Below, piece by piece: positions 45,908 through 58,414 of a stretch of DNA of 64,000 bases. This stretch comes from Paracentrotus lividus. Lineage: Eukaryota > Echinodermata > Echinoidea > Camarodonta > Echinidae. Below the pieces are notes generated by a model. The model was not told the DNA's origin, made no database searches, and worked only from the letters and a program-made list of their open reading frames with translations. Both the position numbers and the translations under genes were made by a program. Where the stretch lies: positions 19,021,226 through 19,085,225 of the forward strand of contig CALNVZ010003434.1 in the NCBI GenBank assembly GCA_940671915.1, written 5' to 3'. The stretch's first letter is position 1. Each line of letters begins with the position of its first letter.

Positions 45908-47354
45908 ATGGAGAAAGAAATGAATAAGTCCTTCATGAGGAATGTTAAATCTATCCTTGACAGATTAGCAGAGCAGTACAACTTTTTTGTGTATTTTTTA
46001 CATATGGAAACCTAATCTGTAGTACTTTGGGAGTGCATACAGAAATTATTTAGTGTATGGTGCGAACACAATGAGTGATTTCACGTTTGGTGTTGGTGTT
46101 GGTGTTAGTGTTAGCAGAGTGAAATTCTGCTAAAATCGAGCTCAAACACCGAGCTCAGATCTGGATGAGAGTTGATACCGATATCCCAACACGCGCGGAT
46201 CGATAGCCTAACACCGTCTGAAGAAAAATGGCATCGTCGCAATTCGTTGCGAAGTACCGGTTGTATTGTTTAAAACTGCTTGAATATATCTAAAGAAGGC
46301 CCTAAAAGGTTAGAATCATACCAGTAAATCAAAAATCAATCCTTGTTCAAACCTCTGAGCTTTGATACAAATTTACCTCATGATGGATATTTTTTGACGA
46401 AACAGTAAGTTTACACTTCATATCTCGCGCAGTTTTTTGCAAGCAGCAGGAAATGAAGCGGTACCTAGTTCACTTCAAAGCCGGGCCGGCCCGCAGAGCG
46501 CCCAGTCTCCAGACCCTATAATTTCGTACATAGGTTCAGATTAGCAGTGAAGGATCATGCCTTTTGTTCTTAAAATATAGATTGAGAAGTCACTCGTGTT
46601 AATGGTATTTATCCTTTATACGATTTAATAAGGAATATCTGATTTTATATTTCCCAAATATTTTTTTCAATGAAATTAGATACGATTTCATGGACCCTTG
46701 TTAAGGCTTGAAGAGTAAGTAGCCATTTTATAAATCCATCTTGTTAACCAAAAAAATTACAATTTTTGTAGGTCTTGGACTACCCTCTTTGGTCTAATAT
46801 ATTAACTAATTAAATATCCTGTAAAATAAAGTATTATTATTCTGCTACTCGAGCCTCCACTGCCCTTATTATTCACCAGACAATCCAACTGTTGACCAAC
46901 ACCAACACTAACACCGAGTATGAAATAAAATTTTCTAAATCCCTTCGGGTTTAGTGTTAGTCAATGGAAATTTGCATGTGAAATTTAACACCGACTGCCG
47001 AGCTCGGTTCAGCAGACGACATTTGACTAAAAATGAAACACCAGCAACCGGAAATGCATCAAAATTCAGAGGTCAACACCTAACACTGACTGATTTTATT
47101 TCCATTTCACGTTCCGTGTTAGATCAGACTTCTGCTCCAAAATAAACACTAACACCAATTTTACCACCGCACGTGGCAGAAATGAAACATTGAAGATTCC
47201 GAAAATTCAAAATATATTTCCCCCCAAATTTGACATTTTCATTTTATTTTGCTTATTTTCTTGACTATTTGCTCAGCGACTTGTGTTTCATTTTGATATG
47301 ATGAATCACAAATGTTATTTAGTAAGTTAATACCTGATTCTAGAAGTGACTTAC
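45908..47354 (-). other. NOC4L intron holding a TTGGTGTTAG-ended element
   Basis: Between about 46071 and 47175 the ends are inverted GGTGTTGGTGTTAGTGTT-type sequences, with further inverted pairs inside (GAGCTCAAACACCGAGCTC; CACCAACACTAACACCGAG). Probably one DNA transposon with simple-repeat ends. No coding frame. Confidence 0.6.
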
Positions 47355-47518
47355 CCCTTGGTCCATGCGGTCTATGAACCAGGACCTTGCAGTTAGGATG
47401 TCTCATTAGAAGGTTACATACAAATGGGATGAGCATCATCAGGGCGTTAGGTGGCGCTGTTAATGAAAGCCTTGATAACCGCTTTGCAAACGCTGCAACA
47501 ACGTACGAAGGTAAATGC
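47355..47518 (-). CDS. NOC4L: NOC4L exon (HLPSYVVAAFAKRL...)
   Basis: A 164-base exon, entering in phase 2 (GATCCAG) and leaving in phase 1 (GTAAGT). It encodes HLPSYVVAAFAKRLSRLSL, then ALMMLIPFVCNLLMRHPNCK and VLVHRPHGPRG. IPFVCNLLxRHP and VLVHRPHG are among the most conserved parts of the NOC4 helical-repeat (CBF) domain. Confidence 0.97.
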
Positions 47519-48285
47519 CTGGATCAAGAAAAATGGATACACAAACCTACTTTTCAAATAAAAACAGCACGTCTTCACACAAATTTTTTTCACAAGGGAC
47601 CTTGACTGCACCCTTTAGCATATTAGTGCATAGGGATCGCAAATAATACCTAAAGCAGAGAGGAGACCATGAGTCACCTCCTACAATGCCCTCTTCTCCC
47701 CTACCCCTGCTCCCAAGCTGATCTTACTACTCTTCGCCTAATGGGATCGCCTGCGTTCAGTACTTAATGGGTAGAGTCTAATTCAGAGTTGGATTCCAGA
47801 ATCAATGTATTCTATGATCTTTAAATGTAATCAGGTATAATTACAAATAAAACAGAAGAATAGGAGAAAGGACTCGAGAAGAAGAAGACCAAAAAATAAT
47901 GTAATAGAACGGTGCTTTTTATAGTATGCCATCTTTATCCAATAAACATACATTTCCTGGCAATTCTGATATACATGATTATGTTGTCAAACAACGAAGT
48001 ACATGTATTTGACAAAAAAATGTATCTATCCATTTCTTTACACTACATTGAAAGCCCCCCCCCCCCCCAATATGTTTTCAACTGAGTAAATTTTGAAGAA
48101 AGAATTTTTGCACATTAATTTTATAGCCTCAGATATTACAAATCCTGGAGTATTCTACAAGAAATGAAAATCTTCTTCTTTTTTTTTCTTCTTTTTTTCC
48201 CCCCTTAATTTGACAGATGCAAGCTTTATTTCATATGTCAAAAACCACCAAAATTCAAACAAACAAAAAACATTCATGAACTTAC
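47519..48285 (-). other. NOC4L intron
   Basis: AT-rich, with a C run at 48056-48068; nothing else recognised. Confidence 0.6.
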
Positions 48286-48396
48286 GTTGAAGACAGGAAC
48301 AGGTCTGCCAGATGGAAGAATCGAGCCTTGTACTTGACATGGAATAGAGAGGGCTCAAACATGGCATAGAGCTTGGTGAAGAACTGTGGATACTCA
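48286..48396 (-). CDS. NOC4L: NOC4L exon (EYPQFFTKLYAMFEPS...)
   Basis: A 111-base exon, entering and leaving in phase 2 (acceptor TCTAATAG, donor GTAAGT). It encodes EYPQFFTKLYAMFEPSLFHV, then KYKARFFHLADLFLSS, colinear with the vertebrate NOC4L core (EYPDFYxKLY...HVKYRARFFHLADLFLSS). Confidence 0.97.
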
Positions 48397-49183
48397 CTAT
48401 TAGAAATAGAAATAAATCACATATTACAGGACAAATACACAGGATGGTACAATGCAGTATGTATTTCTGTTTTGGCTTATTACATTGAATATATGCATTG
48501 ACCCTGTTTGTACTCAGCCCGCATATATGAGGATGAAAAAATTGGGAACATCAATCTTGTTGACGTTTTTTTATTTCACTCATTATTGTGTTAACAAAGA
48601 CAAACATCATATGATTTCAATTATTTGACATTGAAATACATTGTATCAATAGGTGTCTTTCTTTCACCTTCAAATGAAATGATTTGGGGCAACCATGCTT
48701 GACATCCATGATTCATTAGGCTTCTTAAAAAATTCAGTCTTCCATATAAAAACTCATGTTCATACCCCTCAAACTTTTGGGTAAATAGCCATCAAACTGC
48801 CAGCTATAATTATGGTACTGTCATAGTGGAGATCACTCGAGCTGACTGTTAGATTATATAGAGGAAACTCATATTTATGACTTTTAATAATGGGTCTTAT
48901 TTTAATTCAAATTCTAATAATATACTGCATGGATGATCCCTAATTGTAAACAGCTACCATAGTGTAAAGACAAAAATGTAATTTTTACACCTCCCTGATA
49001 ATCACAAGATTCATTTTTGCTTGATAAAATCCTAAGAAACCTCTATTTTAGATAACATTTATAAGGAGTTGTTAGGGCCAAGGGGGTGTTTATGATTTTC
49101 AATGTCTTAAATAAGTTCTTCTTCTTTGTACAGACCTTTAACGCTAACCAAAGGCCTTTAGAAGGAAAAACATGAAAACTTAC
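48397..49183 (-). other. NOC4L intron
   Basis: About 790 bases, no repeat family or coding signal recognised. Confidence 0.6.
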
Positions 49184-49244
49184 AGGTTATACTGGTTGAT
49201 GAGAATGAAGAGTCCGTTCAGAGCAAGCAGGCTGATAGCTCCAC
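49184..49244 (-). CDS. NOC4L: NOC4L exon (GGAISLLALNGLFIL...)
   Basis: A short 61-base exon, phase 1 in and phase 2 out (acceptor GATACAG, donor GTAAGT). It encodes GAISLLALNGLFILINQYN, identical at most positions to the diagnostic NOC4 motif. Confidence 0.97.
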
Positions 49245-51934
49245 CTGTATCAAGTATGATAGTGACATCATGAAAACTGTGTCAATGTGAATGTCTCTAC
49301 ATACATGTAGTCCATATAGCAGTGTACTCAAATGAATACATGAACTAAAAAATGGGGTAAATCTCATTGTGTCCATTCATCAAAAAGTGAATTTACCATT
49401 GATCAAAAGGTAAAGGATGCACGTAACATTTCTGTTTAATGAGTTCTTTATTAAAGAGAATCTAGTGTAGAGGGAAAAGTGAACCATGGGTCAACAAAAT
49501 AAATGTGAACTTTAAAAATATTTTCAAGGTATTTAGGAAGGATATTGTAGTAGAAAGTTCCACAGAAAGGATTGCTCTTCAAATGCCCTCATAGAGATAA
49601 TACGACATAAAAAGCTGATATGTTCGGGTCCCGAACATGTGAGCACATGTACATGTAGTCCCATACATGCATTTTTGTGTGCAGTGCATGTTACTCTCAG
49701 AAGAATTTGGTAAATTTCTTATAATTTCTTGATTCGAAAACCTCACATCAATAAATAATTCTTATGTGCATTGTTATCAACATTTCCCATCCCTTTGAGA
49801 CAGTCTCTTCCACAATTCAATTTCATGACTTCAACACTAGATTATCTTGCAAGTATTACTTTTCAAACTTTTTTGACTTCACGTGAATGCTCCCAGCTTC
49901 CCTTTAAGTCTCCCAGTCTTCGGCAGACTTCTAGTTTCGAGCTCTACGGAAACTTACGGTAGTTTGAGTATTATAAAAATGAAGGTAGGACCCAACAACA
50001 TCTATTAGCTTATTTCGCATTAGGGTAATTTTATCATTTGGCCACACTATTACGCATCATATTTGGCTTGTATTGTGTATAACATGTATTTATCTTGTAT
50101 TGTTTATATCTTGGGTTGTTTTTATTTTGTAGTTAACTTGTATTGTGCATAATTTTATCTTGAATTGTTTATGCGCTGCCAGTGGAGGAAATTTCATATG
50201 TTCCTTGTTACTGTAACTAAGTGATGATTGTGAATTTTAATCCAGTCAATGGTGCACACATCCATTGGTGTCCATTGGGGAAAAAAAATGTACCTTGTAG
50301 AAGTTACTGCAGAACACATTCTTGATATTACCTGGTCTGATCTTCCCCAAATGACGACTAATTCAAAAGCACTTGCTGATGGCAGAAGGATGGCAGAAGG
50401 ATGTCAGAAGGACTTTGCAGAAATTCAGGAAGTTTATTCTACAACTACAAAGGTTTCTTTTCCATCATACTCTTGGCCATTATGGATGCACAGTATAGTT
50501 TCCTCTCTATTTCTTCTCACTAGCAGTGTAGCTGGCTGATGTCATCATGATGAAGAGGTTCTTCAGTGAGGAGCAATAAAGGAACATTAAATCCCAGAAC
50601 CTGCATTCCATTTACATCTACTTAAAGCTGTCTGCCTCTGATGCTGGCGTCTTTAACATTTCTCCGTTGAATCCGGCCCTAGAGAATGACACATAAGTAT
50701 TTCCATAGCCTACGCTGCTTTCTGTTAGGAGCAACCGTGCCATATTTCATGATTGGTGACAATGCCTTCTTTCATAAAATCAAAGGTTTTGTATTTTTTC
50801 TTCCTTCAAATTGCATTGCGATAATATTTGATTCAATAAAAAAAAATGTTTAATTTGTTTTTTACCAATAGTTGTGGAATAATTTTAGCCGTATTTATGC
50901 AAAATGTATTATAATGTCGGGTTTCTAAGATGTGTTGATGATGTAGATTTATGTGTACCACAATATTCAAATATTATTGAAATGTTATTTGAATTTTTAT
51001 TGTATTGTAACTTTGTAAACTGTTATGACAACCACCTAACCCAGTGGGTTGACGGGCCTGTTTTTTCTTGTTCACATGATCTTCTGTAATAAAGACTTGA
51101 TTTATCATCATCTCACGTGTCATGTTTTCAAACAAAATCTAAAAGTTAGCCGTAATAAAATGTGTATCGTCTTAGGTCAGTTTCACATACTGGGCAGCCA
51201 AGTCTCTAAAATGTATACATGTTTCTTTTCCATCGTAGTCTATCGTAGCACAGTACAGGTTCATGTGGTGTAGCGTAGACCTCTGGCAATGTGTCTGCCT
51301 CGAATGCTAGAATCTTCAACTGTTTTTGGTTAAAGTTAGCCCTTGAGAACAACGCCTTAAAATTCCCTGCGCCTAAGACGATATCTACTGAGAAGACTAT
51401 GCGTGAAATAAAATTCAAATGTTATTTTTTTATGTGTCATGTTTTTAAAAATCTAAAACTTGGCTGTAATGAGATGTGTATCGAGTCAGTTCAGTTTCAC
51501 ATACTGGGCAGCCAAGTCTCTATAATAATCATAATTTTTTTTTCCATCATTGACTTGGCCATTGTTGATGCAGAGTACAAGTTTATGATGTGTAGTGTGG
51601 ACCTGTGGCAACGAGGCTGCCTCGGATGCTGGTATCTTCAAATTTTTCTGTTAAAGCTGGCCCTGGGGAACAACGCCTCAGGATTCCCTCCACCTGAGCC
51701 GATATCTAAATACTCAGAGACAACCATGACATACCATACTTCATGATCGGGGACGATGCTTTTCCGATCAACAAGTGCTTAATGAACCCATAAAGCCTGC
51801 GTGACTTAACACATCATTGACAGATTTTCAACTGCCATGTCTCAAGCAGAATGAAGCCTTGGATGGCACATACTCTATAATGGACAGCTGATTCATATCA
51901 TTTCTCAACTATTAAATGTTACAGCTCCTTGAAC

Positions 51935-51983
51935 TATAAGCCGCACTCGTGTATAAACCGCACCCCCGAATTTGGACCCTTGC

Positions 51984-52037
<54 letters not shown>

Positions 52038-53550
52038 TAAAAAAAAATTAATTAAAAATAATAATTAAGAAATTATTGAAAGAATTCAATCTTGTAATCT
52101 TGTTTATTTATGAGAAACAACAAGGCAATTAGCTGAAGTAAAGATAAACAAAAGAGAATAAAGAGGAAAATGATCGGGACTTTTCTATTTCCTAAACTAC
52201 AAAGTGTCTGCATGCACAGACTAGTGCATTGTATGTTGCAATGCCACACCACGCATGCGCTATGCAGGATAATAGTGAGTTTTCGCAGGACTACGGGGAG
52301 CTTATCTAGAACGTTAGCAAAAAAGAGGGCACTATTTTCAAAATGCCTGCAAACCCTCGTTTTCTATCTTCTTCAATAACTTTGAATAAAAGTTTCCAAT
52401 GGTAACCGCACATGTTCCCTTTGGCTTGTGAGACATTGTAACGTCTATTGTTGCAATAAGAATTCAATCCACAGGCTACTTTACCGGGGATACCTATTTT
52501 TTTTTGTTTTCATACCAAGGTTTTATTGTGACAAATGCATCTATGCGTATAACAGCTGACCTAAAACATTGCTGATATGAAAAGAAATAACCTACCGCCC
52601 AGCCTTTATGATTAGTCAAATCAAAGTATGCTTCTTTTATGTTTTAGCAAAGGGGGAAATGCCTGTATACATTCCTATCAAAGCGCTCGCTTATTATAAC
52701 TGACTTACGTTCTCAGCTGAGAACCTAGATACGTTCTACGTTTCGGGAGAACGTACATTTCCCCAAAATAGCGTTGTAGATTTTGACAACGGGGAGCTAT
52801 CTCTTGTAACTAGGGGAAACCCTCGTTTGTGCACACGAAATTTTGTAATTTAAACGCTTGCCAGCCGTTTCTAGCAAATACCAGTTTTACACACTCTTTT
52901 TCCTGTACTAACAGTATGCAGGAGTTTGGGGTTTGAGCTATTTTGAAAATAAAGTCATTCATAAAGCTAACGTTCTAGATTAGCCTCCCCGTAGTCCAGC
53001 GAAAGCTCCCTAATACCGATCGGCGAAGTGAGTGTTTGGATGAAATGCAGCCATGCAAAACTTCTCCTTATCAGAAGTTTTGTGGTCATATCAGATCTGT
53101 CTGAAACTAGTTTCTCAAGAAGGATATCTAGGGGTAAGATTTTTTGCGTGATTGTTATGTTTGATGATGTATTTTGACTTTTTGTTATGGATTTGAGGTG
53201 AATGTTTTTAACATCGGCAAAGCACCCTGTCATGGATAATCTCCAGGCCGCTAGCAGCGGGTGTTTCTACACACTCGACCTGGCGGGTTTCACATGCATC
53301 TCGCGGTCAATCAGCGTCAAAATATGACAAGTAAGTTTTTAATTTACTTATTTTTGAGGGTTTAAAATAGCTTTGACCCTATTATTATGCATAAATAGTC
53401 TGATATCACTAGACTCTATGTAGCTTTTGACAAAATATGTTAGATCTAAGCCTCGCCAATCCTATCTCTATGTATAAACCGCACCCCCTACTTTTGACTT
53501 TTTCCCGACGGCAAAAAGGTGCGGCTTATACACCGTTAATTACGGTATTT
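51935..53550. mobile_element. TATAAGCCGCAC-ended element interrupted by R2
   Basis: The left end has ATAAGCCGCAC then TATAAACCGCACCCCC; the right end has the same box TATAAACCGCACCCCC in direct order followed by GTGCGGCTTATA in inverse. A 65-base A run follows the left end at 51986. R2 (52274-53010) lies inside. Confidence 0.6.
52274..53010. mobile_element. Repeat R2, copy B
   Basis: Reverse-complement match to 13361-14094 over about 735 bases, with the same inverted ends (GACTACGGGGAGCTTATC, GCGAAAGCTC). Differences are scattered substitutions, so both insertions are fairly recent. Confidence 0.8.
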
Positions 53551-53948
53551 TAAATGTCCAAAACATGGAAATGTTAATAAAATGTCAAAATATTTCATGT
53601 CAAGAAAGGTTTGTCGCATGCTCTTTTTTTCAATTTGCATTACGCTAATATTATTTGATTTTTTTTATCTTAATGTAAAATTCATTGAAATGTCAAGTTG
53701 GTGAGCTGATTTGATGTTTTTCACCCATTTGTACATTCTAATTAATAATTTGCCTTTTTTAAATTACTGATGTCATGAATATTTGCGACATTTTTATTTT
53801 TTCCACTACCTTCTCAAATATTACTCATGCAACGTTATCTGAATTTGACAGGAGTTCAGTGAGTTGTACGGGCATCGCATTGATCGATCTCGTGAATATT
53901 TAAGAGACTTTTGTTTTTGCCAACACTTCTTTAAAAGTCAATACCAAC

Positions 53949-54111
53949 CTATGTCATATGATGCTGTCAAGAAGTCAGTTAGTAGGAGGGGCGTTGTCAT
54001 GTGGGGCATCACATTCTCATGAATATTGATGAGGATCTGTTTGTAGACTGGAGTAGGTAGGGGAAACCTCAGGAAAGCCAGCCATGCATTAGTGAAGACT
54101 CTGCGGTGCTC
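53949..54111 (-). CDS. NOC4L: NOC4L exon (EHRRVFTNAWLAFLR...)
   Basis: A 163-base exon, phase 0 in (TATTGTAG) and phase 1 out (donor GTTGGT, non-optimal). It encodes EHRRVFTNAWLAFLRFPLP, then a helix and MTTPLLLTDFLTASYDI. HRxVFxxAWLxFLxxxLP and LLxDFLTxxYDxGGAISLLALNG mark the start of the CBF domain. Confidence 0.97.
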
Positions 54112-54208
54112 CTACAATAAGATGGTTGTATAAAAATAAATATTGACTGATTGAAAAATCTTGTTCATTCTTCTTCAAAGATTACTACTGCAATAAATTG
54201 TATTTGGG

Positions 54209-54362
54209 AAAGTCCAAGCTATTTGGCAACTTTGTCCCACATGTTACCAACAAATAATTCACCATAAATTAATTATGAAATGATTCATCTAAATTATTTT
54301 ACATGTTTTTCGTAAAGGTTCATGTCAGTAACATGTGGGACAAAGTTGCAAAATAGCTTGTA
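54209..54362. mobile_element. Hairpin MITE in NOC4L intron
   Basis: Inverted arms (AGTCCAAGCTATTTGGCAAC and GTTGCAAAATAGCTTG) with CTTTGTCCCACATGTTAC repeated in inverse. Shares its end motif with the intron-4 element at 4113-5036. Confidence 0.75.
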
Positions 54363-54464
54363 TTCATCATAGGTAATAAATTAGCTGTAATTGCAAAAAG
54401 AAATGCAAAGAGTATAAAATGGTTTCAAAAGAAATGCACATCACTTATGCATAGGTGCATCGAT

Positions 54465-54606
54465 TTTTGTGAGAGGTTTGAACCTCTTAGCATCATTGAT
54501 TAGATACCAAGGTTCTCAATAAACCACTCTGGGTTTAATCTAGCAAAGATTGTAGGAAGGGTGGAAGGCATTAACACAGCCTTGTCCCTGCTGGAAACAT
54601 CTTGCA
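54465..54606 (-). ncRNA. Candidate H/ACA box snoRNA, copy 1
   Basis: Read in the NOC4L sense: hairpin 1 (lower stem GCAAGAU/AUCUUUGC, apical stem AAGGC/GCCUU), H box AGAUUA, hairpin 2 (lower stem GAGUGGUUU/AAACCUCUC, upper stem CUUGGUAUC/GAUGCUAAG), then ACA and three more bases. Internal loops form candidate pseudouridylation pockets 16 bases before the H box and 15 before ACA, matching the 14-16 rule. The G-C pair lost in the upper stem is kept as G-U. H/ACA RNAs guide pseudouridylation or rRNA processing with dyskerin. The target is not predicted. Confidence 0.72.
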
Positions 54607-55074
54607 CAACCTTATAAGCCATACTATTAAACACAAGCCATTACAGTCCATTCCCAATACATGTATATTGAGACAAGTGACTCACCATAAAGAAATTTTT
54701 TTATAGTGAACACATAAGTTTTTTTCACGAGAGTGTCTGACATTGACACCCAAACAATTTTCTTGTTGCAACAAAATATTGTTTTTTTCCTGCTCATTAA
54801 ACCATCTGTGGACAGTGCTGAAATAGGAGCAAAAGATTTTCATGGTCCTACGGCTCATTTTAGTTATGAGGATTAAAGTTGTCATTTATTGCGAAAGTTA
54901 TATTTACCTGGTGGAGAAAAGCTGATTTGGCTATAACACACATTTCCCATAGACATCAGCCCACTCAGTCCTCAATGGATTAATTTACACTATACAGGTA
55001 ATGCAATTTTGCCTCCCACCAAAGTATTAAGAATATTCATTTAATACACATTTTGTACCAAGAGCATTTGCATG

Positions 55075-55448
55075 CATGCCAAGTCTCACGCATCTTGCGT
55101 GAGAATCACGCATTTCGGGTCCGTCTCACGATCTCACGCAGAACACCCCATTTCTCACACAAAATGAGAAAAAGTAGCATTATAGTTTTTTTACCATTTT
55201 GGAGTCTCAAAACCCTAAATATCGGCAGTTTTGTCACGCATCAATTGCAATTAAAGAGCGATAGCAGGCGATCGTTATTATATGCAAGATAGCGTACTAA
55301 GTGAAACGTGTGTAGGGTGCACGCGTGCCTCTTTTGTGTACAAATTACTACTGCGCGCGCGCACATGTGGTAACGCGCGCTGCATGCGCACCGCTTTCAA
55401 ACACGATGTGAATGATCTCACGCAATTTTTTTTTTGGAACTTGGCATG
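55075..55448. mobile_element. CATGCCAAGT-ended MITE rich in CTCACGC
   Basis: The inverted ends CATGCCAAGT and ACTTGGCATG (the right end slightly altered) enclose repeated CTCACGCA/TGCGTGAG motifs and a CG-rich alternating stretch (GCGCGCGCGC near 55352). Confidence 0.7.
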
Positions 55449-56304
55449 TCTGCATTTGAATGAGGGGTTAACAAAAATAAAAATAGATTCCAACCTTTCC
55501 ACCCAAATATAGTCTGGCGCTATACCACAAAAATCAAATACAACATTAACAATTGCACAGTTTCAAATGAGACATTTCATAAGTGAAACTGTGACCCAAA
55601 CTCCTCCTTGTTTACAGATTCAGTGTTCATTTCCAAGAGGTCAAAATAATTTGGTTGTAAATTTCATCCTGCTTGAAAGTAAATTTCACTATTTGATTGA
55701 CAGGTGGAATGTATATAATTAATTTGCTTGTTGATTTCTTGTGAATTACATGACACTCACATGCATCGCTGGTGAATTACACTTCATTAGTGCTTCACCT
55801 GTGTCATGAAAATTTCTCCTATAAATAGCCATACAAATTGATGGCCTCAGAAAGGCCACTTCTCTTTTTATATTTTAACTGAACTTATCCATGTCTGTCT
55901 TGAAACAGAAGGAAATTATTTCGCAAGAAAAAGTTTATGAAGTAATATGTATCGTTCCGGCAAAGCAATGGGAAAAGTCCAACCCTGAAATTATGTTGGT
56001 TTTAATGAAAGCACAAGAATCAGGGGCTACGGATCCAGGGGGCTGGGGACTTCAGCTCCCCCCCCCCTACTTTTTTTCAGCAAGTGTACAAATATAAAAA
56101 TGACGATAGATTTGTGATTTTTGGCCTGTTCTACCCCCCCCCCCCCCACTAAGTCTTAGTCCTTCGACTTTCAAAAACATTCAGAGGCCCCTGAGAATGA
56201 GAGAAACATCTAAAGGTTGGATTATAAGAAAGTTATAAATGGATTTTGAAAGTATTACTTTGGTGCTGTCACTTGCGAGCCTCTTTCCTATATATATGTT
56301 ATGC

Positions 56305-57441
56305 AGGGCTCAACACTAAGGGGCGCCCGGGCGCCCGGGGCGCCTATATCACCTACCAGGACCCTCAAATCAGAGGAATTATCAAAAAGTAGTTGCCCGA
56401 ATTGACCCTCAAATTTTTTTGCAGGCATAGGGAAATTTTGGAATTAAACACTAGGTATGTAGGTATTAAAATTATTGATGACTATTTCAAACACCAAAAT
56501 GTGATATTAAAACAAATTTCAAGTAAAATATCAGAGCAGAAATGATCCTGATATTTTTTAACCGCCGATTGTCTGTGTGTAGTCCCATGTGTGCTTATTG
56601 GTGTAACTAGACCGACACTTTTTGAAGTTTTTGCTCATGGTTTTTAAGGTTAAAATTTGGTCTTGGGTGTCCAGCTTTCTGAGAATGAGCATTAGAAAAT
56701 ATGATCTTGAAACCCATTACCCCAGTTACATCTGAAATTTAGTTTTCAAAAAAGTTTTAAAAAGATCGACTTTTGGTAGTTTTTCCTGCAGAGTTTGTAG
56801 CATGAATTGAGCTGCATTCCTCCCAGAAGTCTTGGGGCATAATCTGGCAGCGAGAGCCTCTGGCAGCAGGTGCATTTCGGAAGTTGTAATCTTGGAAGGG
56901 GCCTACTTTTATCCTCTTTAAAAGTGATACAGTGATTGTCTGATGAAATAAATTATCTAAGCATACTTTGGGCGAAATGGTGGATGGAATTTTTTATTAA
57001 ACTAGACCACAGAAAGAGTTCAGTATTTCCCGGTAATTAAGTTATATTTTTTACACATCTTTTTTGGATATCAATTTTTTATTTCGAAAGAGAATTATTT
57101 TCATACTTTTAATTTATCAATTCATTGCAGCATAATCAACTAATGGCATACATTTGATGATAATTGGTGTATGAATTATGAATAGAAAAAAAAAAGATGA
57201 ATTGAAGAAAGCTTAAAAAGGTGCTTATAAATAGCTCCCAGTCCTGAAACAATTTTTTCTCTCTCTCTCTCACCAACCCAACCACCTCCTGTCCTACAAA
57301 TAAGGCGAAACTTTGTTGTTTTGTTTATTATCTTCTCTTTTTTTTCGGGCAACCAGATTATTGATTCGGGCTCCCAAATTTTGAAAATATGGATTTTTGG
57401 TTGCCCGGCAGGGCAACCAAAAAAAAATGTTAGTGTTGAGC
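56305..57441. mobile_element. GGGCTCAACACTAA-ended element
   Basis: The left end GGGCTCAACACTAA is inverted at the right end (TTAGTGTTGAGC). Next to each end lie GGGCGCCCGGGCGCCC and GGTTGCCCGGCAGGGCAACC, both strong local palindromes. No transposase seen. Confidence 0.7.
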
Positions 57442-57540
57442 GTTGTTAAGTTTATAATTTACATGAATTGCCAGGGTTTTTGGAAAAATGAACTGATTGA
57501 CAAGAGTGGATAAAACACTATTGAATTAAAACTTGCATAC

Positions 57541-57678
57541 TTTGAGAATCGTTATCTTTGCGCCTTCATCTGGATCAGGAGCCACACCCAGAAAGTTGTT
57601 GATGCTCTCCTCATCTGTTGGCATGGTAACCGCATGCAAGAGATGTACTGTGTTACTACACAGGTTTTTCAGTTCAAT
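57541..57678 (-). CDS. NOC4L: NOC4L exon (IELKNLCSNTVHLLHAV...)
   Basis: A 138-base exon, phase 0 on both sides (acceptor CATGTAG, donor GTATGC). It encodes IELKNLCSNTVHLLHAVTMP, an acidic stretch (TDEESINNF...PDPDEGA), and KITILK, joining EHRRVF of the next exon. It corresponds to the less conserved linker ahead of the CBF core in vertebrate NOC4L. Confidence 0.93.
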
Positions 57679-58272
57679 CTACATGTAGGGTGAGATTAGA
57701 TAAAGATATATACATGTAGTAAGTATGATTCAATATCATTCCCCCCAAAAAAAAAACAAAAAAACAAAAACAAAGCAAAAAAACAAACAATTAAATCTTA
57801 AAATATGTCAAGATTTTTTATTTTAAATACATTCCACATGGTTGCAATATAATAATCGATTAAATAAACTATTTCACACAATTACAACAACAAAAAATAT
57901 TATCACGTTCACTTAACCTAATCTAAATACCAAACTGGAAAAAAATTTCAAGCACAGGTTTCTTCACAAAATATTTTTCTGTCAGTTGCGAATTCAATCT
58001 CGGGCCAAATTTCACGAAAACAATGACCATTTGTCTGCAAAAAGAAGCAATTTTCATCACAAATAATTTCTCCCATGAGTACAATATGTACAATACTTTA
58101 GGGACAACATTTTAAGATTACTTATTCCCAAACAAGTTGAACTTAATGTTTTCTCATATCCTTGCATTTTCAAGACTTAGGAACATAATTAAGATACAAA
58201 CTTTGAGGTTATATTAAGTTAAAATTCAAAATGAGTATGCCCTGTGAAGGTAAGTGCATTGTGATAACTAGT

Positions 58273-58414
58273 AATTGTAAGAGGTTTGAACCTCTTGGCA
58301 TCATTGATTAGATACCAAGGTTCTCAATAAACCACTCTGAGTTTAATCTAGCAAAGATTGTAGGAAGGGTGGAAGGCATTTACACAGCCTTGTCCCTGCT
58401 GGAATCATCTTGCA
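58273..58414 (-). ncRNA. Candidate H/ACA box snoRNA, copy 2
   Basis: Same fold and boxes as copy 1 (H box AGAUUA, then ACA after hairpin 2), in the next intron. The base of the second lower stem has CUU for CUC, which turns a G-C pair into G-U only when read on the - strand. The upper stem of hairpin 2 is fully paired here (CUUGGUAUC/GAUGCCAAG). Boundaries follow the stem start GCAAG and ACA plus three. Confidence 0.75.

Larger units (their letters stand above)
49245..53948 (-). other. Long NOC4L intron with nested repeats
   Basis: 4.7 kb. 50640-51745 holds three worn direct copies of a block with GCAGCCAAGTCTCTA and CTGCCTC(G/T)GATGCT; 51935-53550 holds a transposon interrupted by R2. The open frames at 50249 and 51291 fall in repeats and resemble no family I know. 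Confidence 0.6.
54607..57540 (-). other. Rest of NOC4L intron with two DNA elements
   Basis: Holds 55075-55448 and 56305-57441 (listed separately) and poly-C tracts near 56060 and 56135. Nothing coding. Confidence 0.6.

Noticed and set aside
50249..50539. 96-codon frame in the long NOC4L intron
   Set aside because: Falls in worn repeats, wrong strand for NOC4L, and resembles no known family.
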